Shown here piece by piece: positions 62,290 through 64,000 of a DNA stretch of 64,000 nucleotides; within the stretch, counting starts at the first letter, position 1; each line of letters begins with the position of its first letter. The notes below the pieces were generated by a model, which was not told the origin of the DNA, did no database searches, and worked only from the letters and a program-made list of their open reading frames with translations. This DNA comes from Deltaproteobacteria bacterium (GTDB taxonomy: Bacteria > Myxococcota_A > UBA9160 > SMWR01). Location of the stretch: NCBI GenBank assembly GCA_002729515.1, contig PBYF01000138.1, forward strand, positions 1 through 64,000, read 5' to 3'. The translations under genes and the position numbers were made by a program.

Positions 62290-62594
62290 CTCGCGTACTG
62301 CTCCTCGATTTGGATCATAATGCCGCCGATGCTTCGCCGAGCGAAACACACTTCCCGGCGAGAGCGGCACACCCGGGCGGCATTCGATTCGAACAGGGGT
62401 GAGAGAATATCTGACAAATCGCGAGATTTGTGAGAGCATCCCCGGGTCCGGGAAGAATCCCCTCGTCACGAGTTCCGGATTCTCATACACCCGAGACTCA
62501 GCCACGTCGCTTGCTCTGGGGTTCCGGGCGGAACTCCAGAAGCGCGGCCCACACACGACTCCACGACCGCTAGGGTGAGAAGAAAGGCGGTTTC
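62290..62594. promoter_or_regulatory. Divergent promoter region of the acyl-CoA genes with a palindromic operator
   Basis: 305 bp without a gene. It contains the palindrome ACAAATC-GCGA-GATTTGT at 62414-62431 (seven paired bases per arm, eight of nine with the near-symmetric spacer). Such palindromes are typical TetR-family acyl-CoA-responsive operators, though no regulator gene lies in the window. The rest contains nothing I recognise. Confidence 0.5.
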
Positions 62595-64000
62595 ATGAAC
62601 TTCGGGTTCAGCGAGGAGCAGGAAGCTCTCCGGCGTGAGGTGCGCCGTTTCCTCGACGAGCGTTGCCCGCTCCGAGAGGTGCGCCGCCTGCAAGAAACCA
62701 ACTTGGGCTTCTCGGAAGAACTCTGGGCCGAGATGGCCCGACTCGGCTGGCTGGGAACCACGCTCCCCGAAACCTACGGCGGGTCTGGACTGACCTGGCT
62801 CGACCTGGTCGTCATCCTCGAGGAAACGGGGCGCAGCCTCTTTCCTTCTCCACTGATCGCCAACACCCTGGCTGCCACGGCAATTCTAGAGTTGGGCGAT
62901 ACCGTGCAGAAGCGGCGCTGGCTCCCGCCCCTCGCCGATGGCTCCCGCAAGGGCACGCTGGCGCTCTTCGAGGAGAGGGATGGGCTGCGGGCCAGAGATA
63001 CGCTTCTGCGGGGCGAACGCGATGGCGATGGCTTCATCCTCAACGGAGAGAAGCGCTGCGTCGCAGACCCCGAGGCTGCAGATTTCTTCGTGGTGTCGTT
63101 TCGTTATGGAGACGCACCCGACGCATTGGGGCTCGCCGTGCTCGAAGCATCGAGCGCCGGTGTCGAGGCCAAGGCCTATCCCGTGATCGATGCGACCAAA
63201 CGCATGGGCAATCTGAGCCTCAATGGCGTTCGCGTGGACCCGGAACAGCTGCTCGGAATTCCCGGCAAGGTGGAGCCTCAGATCGAACGCCTGATCGACC
63301 AGGGCGCCATCGCGGTCACAGCTGAGATGTCCGGTGCCGTCGACGCCGCTCTGCAGCTCACGGTTCAGTACGCGAAGGATCGGATTCAATTCGGTCATCC
63401 GATCGGGCGTTTCCAGGCAGTGAAGCATCCACTTGCGGAGATCTACGTAGATCTCGAGTCCTTCAGATCGTTGCTTTACTACGGGGCGTGGGCGATCGAC
63501 AACCGCTTCGATGAAGTGTCGCGGTCCACGTCTCTCGCGAAGGCATACGCCGTCGATACTTTCGTGCGCATGGGGATCGATGGAATCCAGCTCCACGGTG
63601 CCACAGGTTTCACGGTGGAATACGACATCCACCTCTATTTCATGCGCTCGAAGTGGGCGCGCCCGACGTTTGGCGACGCCACTGCCCACTACGAGCGCGC
63701 ATTCGAGTTGCGGCACCTCCCCCTGCTGCAGGGGGGAGCACATTTCGACCTGACTCCCGCAGAAGAGGAATTCCGCCAGGAGGTACGCGCCTTTCTCGAC
63801 GAATACAGTCCGCCTCGCGACAGGCGAGGCCCGAAAGAAATGGTCGAGTGGTGGGAAGCCGTGCGTGCGAAGCGCTATGTCGGCTTCTCATGGCCCCGCG
63901 AGTGCGGCGGTGGCGGCGGAACCCTGATGCAGCAGTTCATCCTCAAAGAGGAGATGCTCAGAGCCAACGCCCCGATGATCGGCAAGGATTACACGGGTCT
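62595..64000 (+). CDS. Tandem acyl-CoA dehydrogenase fusion, cut by the right edge
   Basis: At least 468 residues from the ATG at 62595 with no stop before the edge. Residues 1-375 are a complete ACAD: MNFGFSEEQEALRREVRRFL, WLGTTLPETYGGSGLTWLDL, GERDGDGFILNGEKRCV, YAKDRIQFGHPIGRFQAVKH and DGIQLHGATGFTVEYDIHLY. A second ACAD N-terminal domain then begins in frame (LTPAEEEFRQEVRAFLDEY, then YVGFSWPRECGGGGGTLMQQ). Single-chain double ACADs resemble the mycobacterial FadE34 class. The end of module 1 (FGDATAHYERAF) has no obvious EGT-type catalytic Glu. Confidence 0.88.
   Translation, partial: MNFGFSEEQEALRREVRRFLDERCPLREVRRLQETNLGFSEELWAEMARLGWLGTTLPETYGGSGLTWLDLVVILEETGRSLFPSPLIANTLAATAILELGDTVQKRRWLPPLADGSRKGTLALFEERDGLRARDTLLRGERDGDGFILNGEKRCVADPEAADFFVVSFRYGDAPDALGLAVLEASSAGVEAKAYPVIDATKRMGNLSLNGVRVDPEQLLGIPGKVEPQIERLIDQGAIAVTAEMSGAVDAALQLTVQYAKDRIQFGHPIGRFQAVKHPLAEIYVDLESFRSLLYYGAWAIDNRFDEVSRSTSLAKAYAVDTFVRMGIDGIQLHGATGFTVEYDIHLYFMRSKWARPTFGDATAHYERAFELRHLPLLQGGAHFDLTPAEEEFRQEVRAFLDEYSPPRDRRGPKEMVEWWEAVRAKRYVGFSWPRECGGGGGTLMQQFILKEEMLRANAPMIGKDYTG

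Overview
The window is a dense, GC-rich bacterial chromosome segment with about sixty protein genes, many coupled start-to-stop. It comes from a Gram-negative: there are several lipoproteins, a heptosyltransferase-type GT9 enzyme and periplasmic enzymes. It also makes cofactor F420 (cofG and cofH plus an F420-type LLM oxidoreductase) and uses GTG and TTG starts freely. Together this fits a deltaproteobacterial-type lineage (Myxococcota, Desulfobacterota or Binatota) better than a classical proteobacterium. That placement is inference. I saw no rRNA, tRNA, insertion sequence, prophage or CRISPR array.

Layout. 1-5.7 kb: a 68-bp tandem repeat cut by the left edge, a penicillin-binding-type serine hydrolase, a secreted histidine phosphatase, a TPR lipoprotein, an extended SDR and a flippase-like membrane protein. 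5.7-12.1 kb: a CDP-alcohol phosphotransferase, a PuuD-like membrane protein facing a lone cytochrome c, then a minus-strand run FIST > branched-chain aminotransferase > proS > 5'-3' exonuclease. 12.2-18.7 kb: RNase D, a lipoprotein, an Xaa-Pro peptidase, acs and a small secreted protein behind an exact CRP-type box. 18.7-29.4 kb: a phosphatase, an M23 peptidase, sfsA, mutY, an Smr protein, aroC, a DUF4079-like protein, a CinA-type protein, a ferredoxin, an F420-type oxidoreductase, a transsulfuration enzyme, a sirohydrochlorin chelatase and an MFS carrier.

29.4-37.8 kb is a six-gene minus-strand operon with almost every junction overlapping: NUDIX > ThDP decarboxylase > YfhO-like > GT-C-like > large membrane protein > GT9. 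It looks like an envelope glycan unit. 37.9-45.7 kb: a ClC channel, a CycH-like lipoprotein, a TPP riboswitch with thiC, a methylthioribose-kinase-like protein, DUF4149, a SprT/YgjP-type peptidase and a LON-domain protein. 46.1-48.1 kb: a markedly diverged DnaA with an AT-rich leader, then a stand-alone cyclic-nucleotide-binding protein behind a second exact CRP-type box.

48.5-55.5 kb: an SDR lacking the catalytic Lys, then a minus-strand run folB > siroheme sulfite reductase > cofG > cofH > small ORF > trpF > SGNH hydrolase. 55.6-64 kb: argD with an alkaline-phosphatase-superfamily lipoprotein, then an acyl-CoA block: two-module VOC protein, hot-dog thioesterase, thiolase-like protein without the usual Cys, crotonase, and a tandem acyl-CoA dehydrogenase fusion running off the right edge. 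A palindrome sits between the two divergent acyl-CoA units.

The least explained items are a minus-strand transcription unit at about 13.45-13.68 kb (sigma-54-type promoter, structured interior, terminator with T-tract), the diverged DnaA, and repeated use of CTAG as a shared stop for convergent genes.
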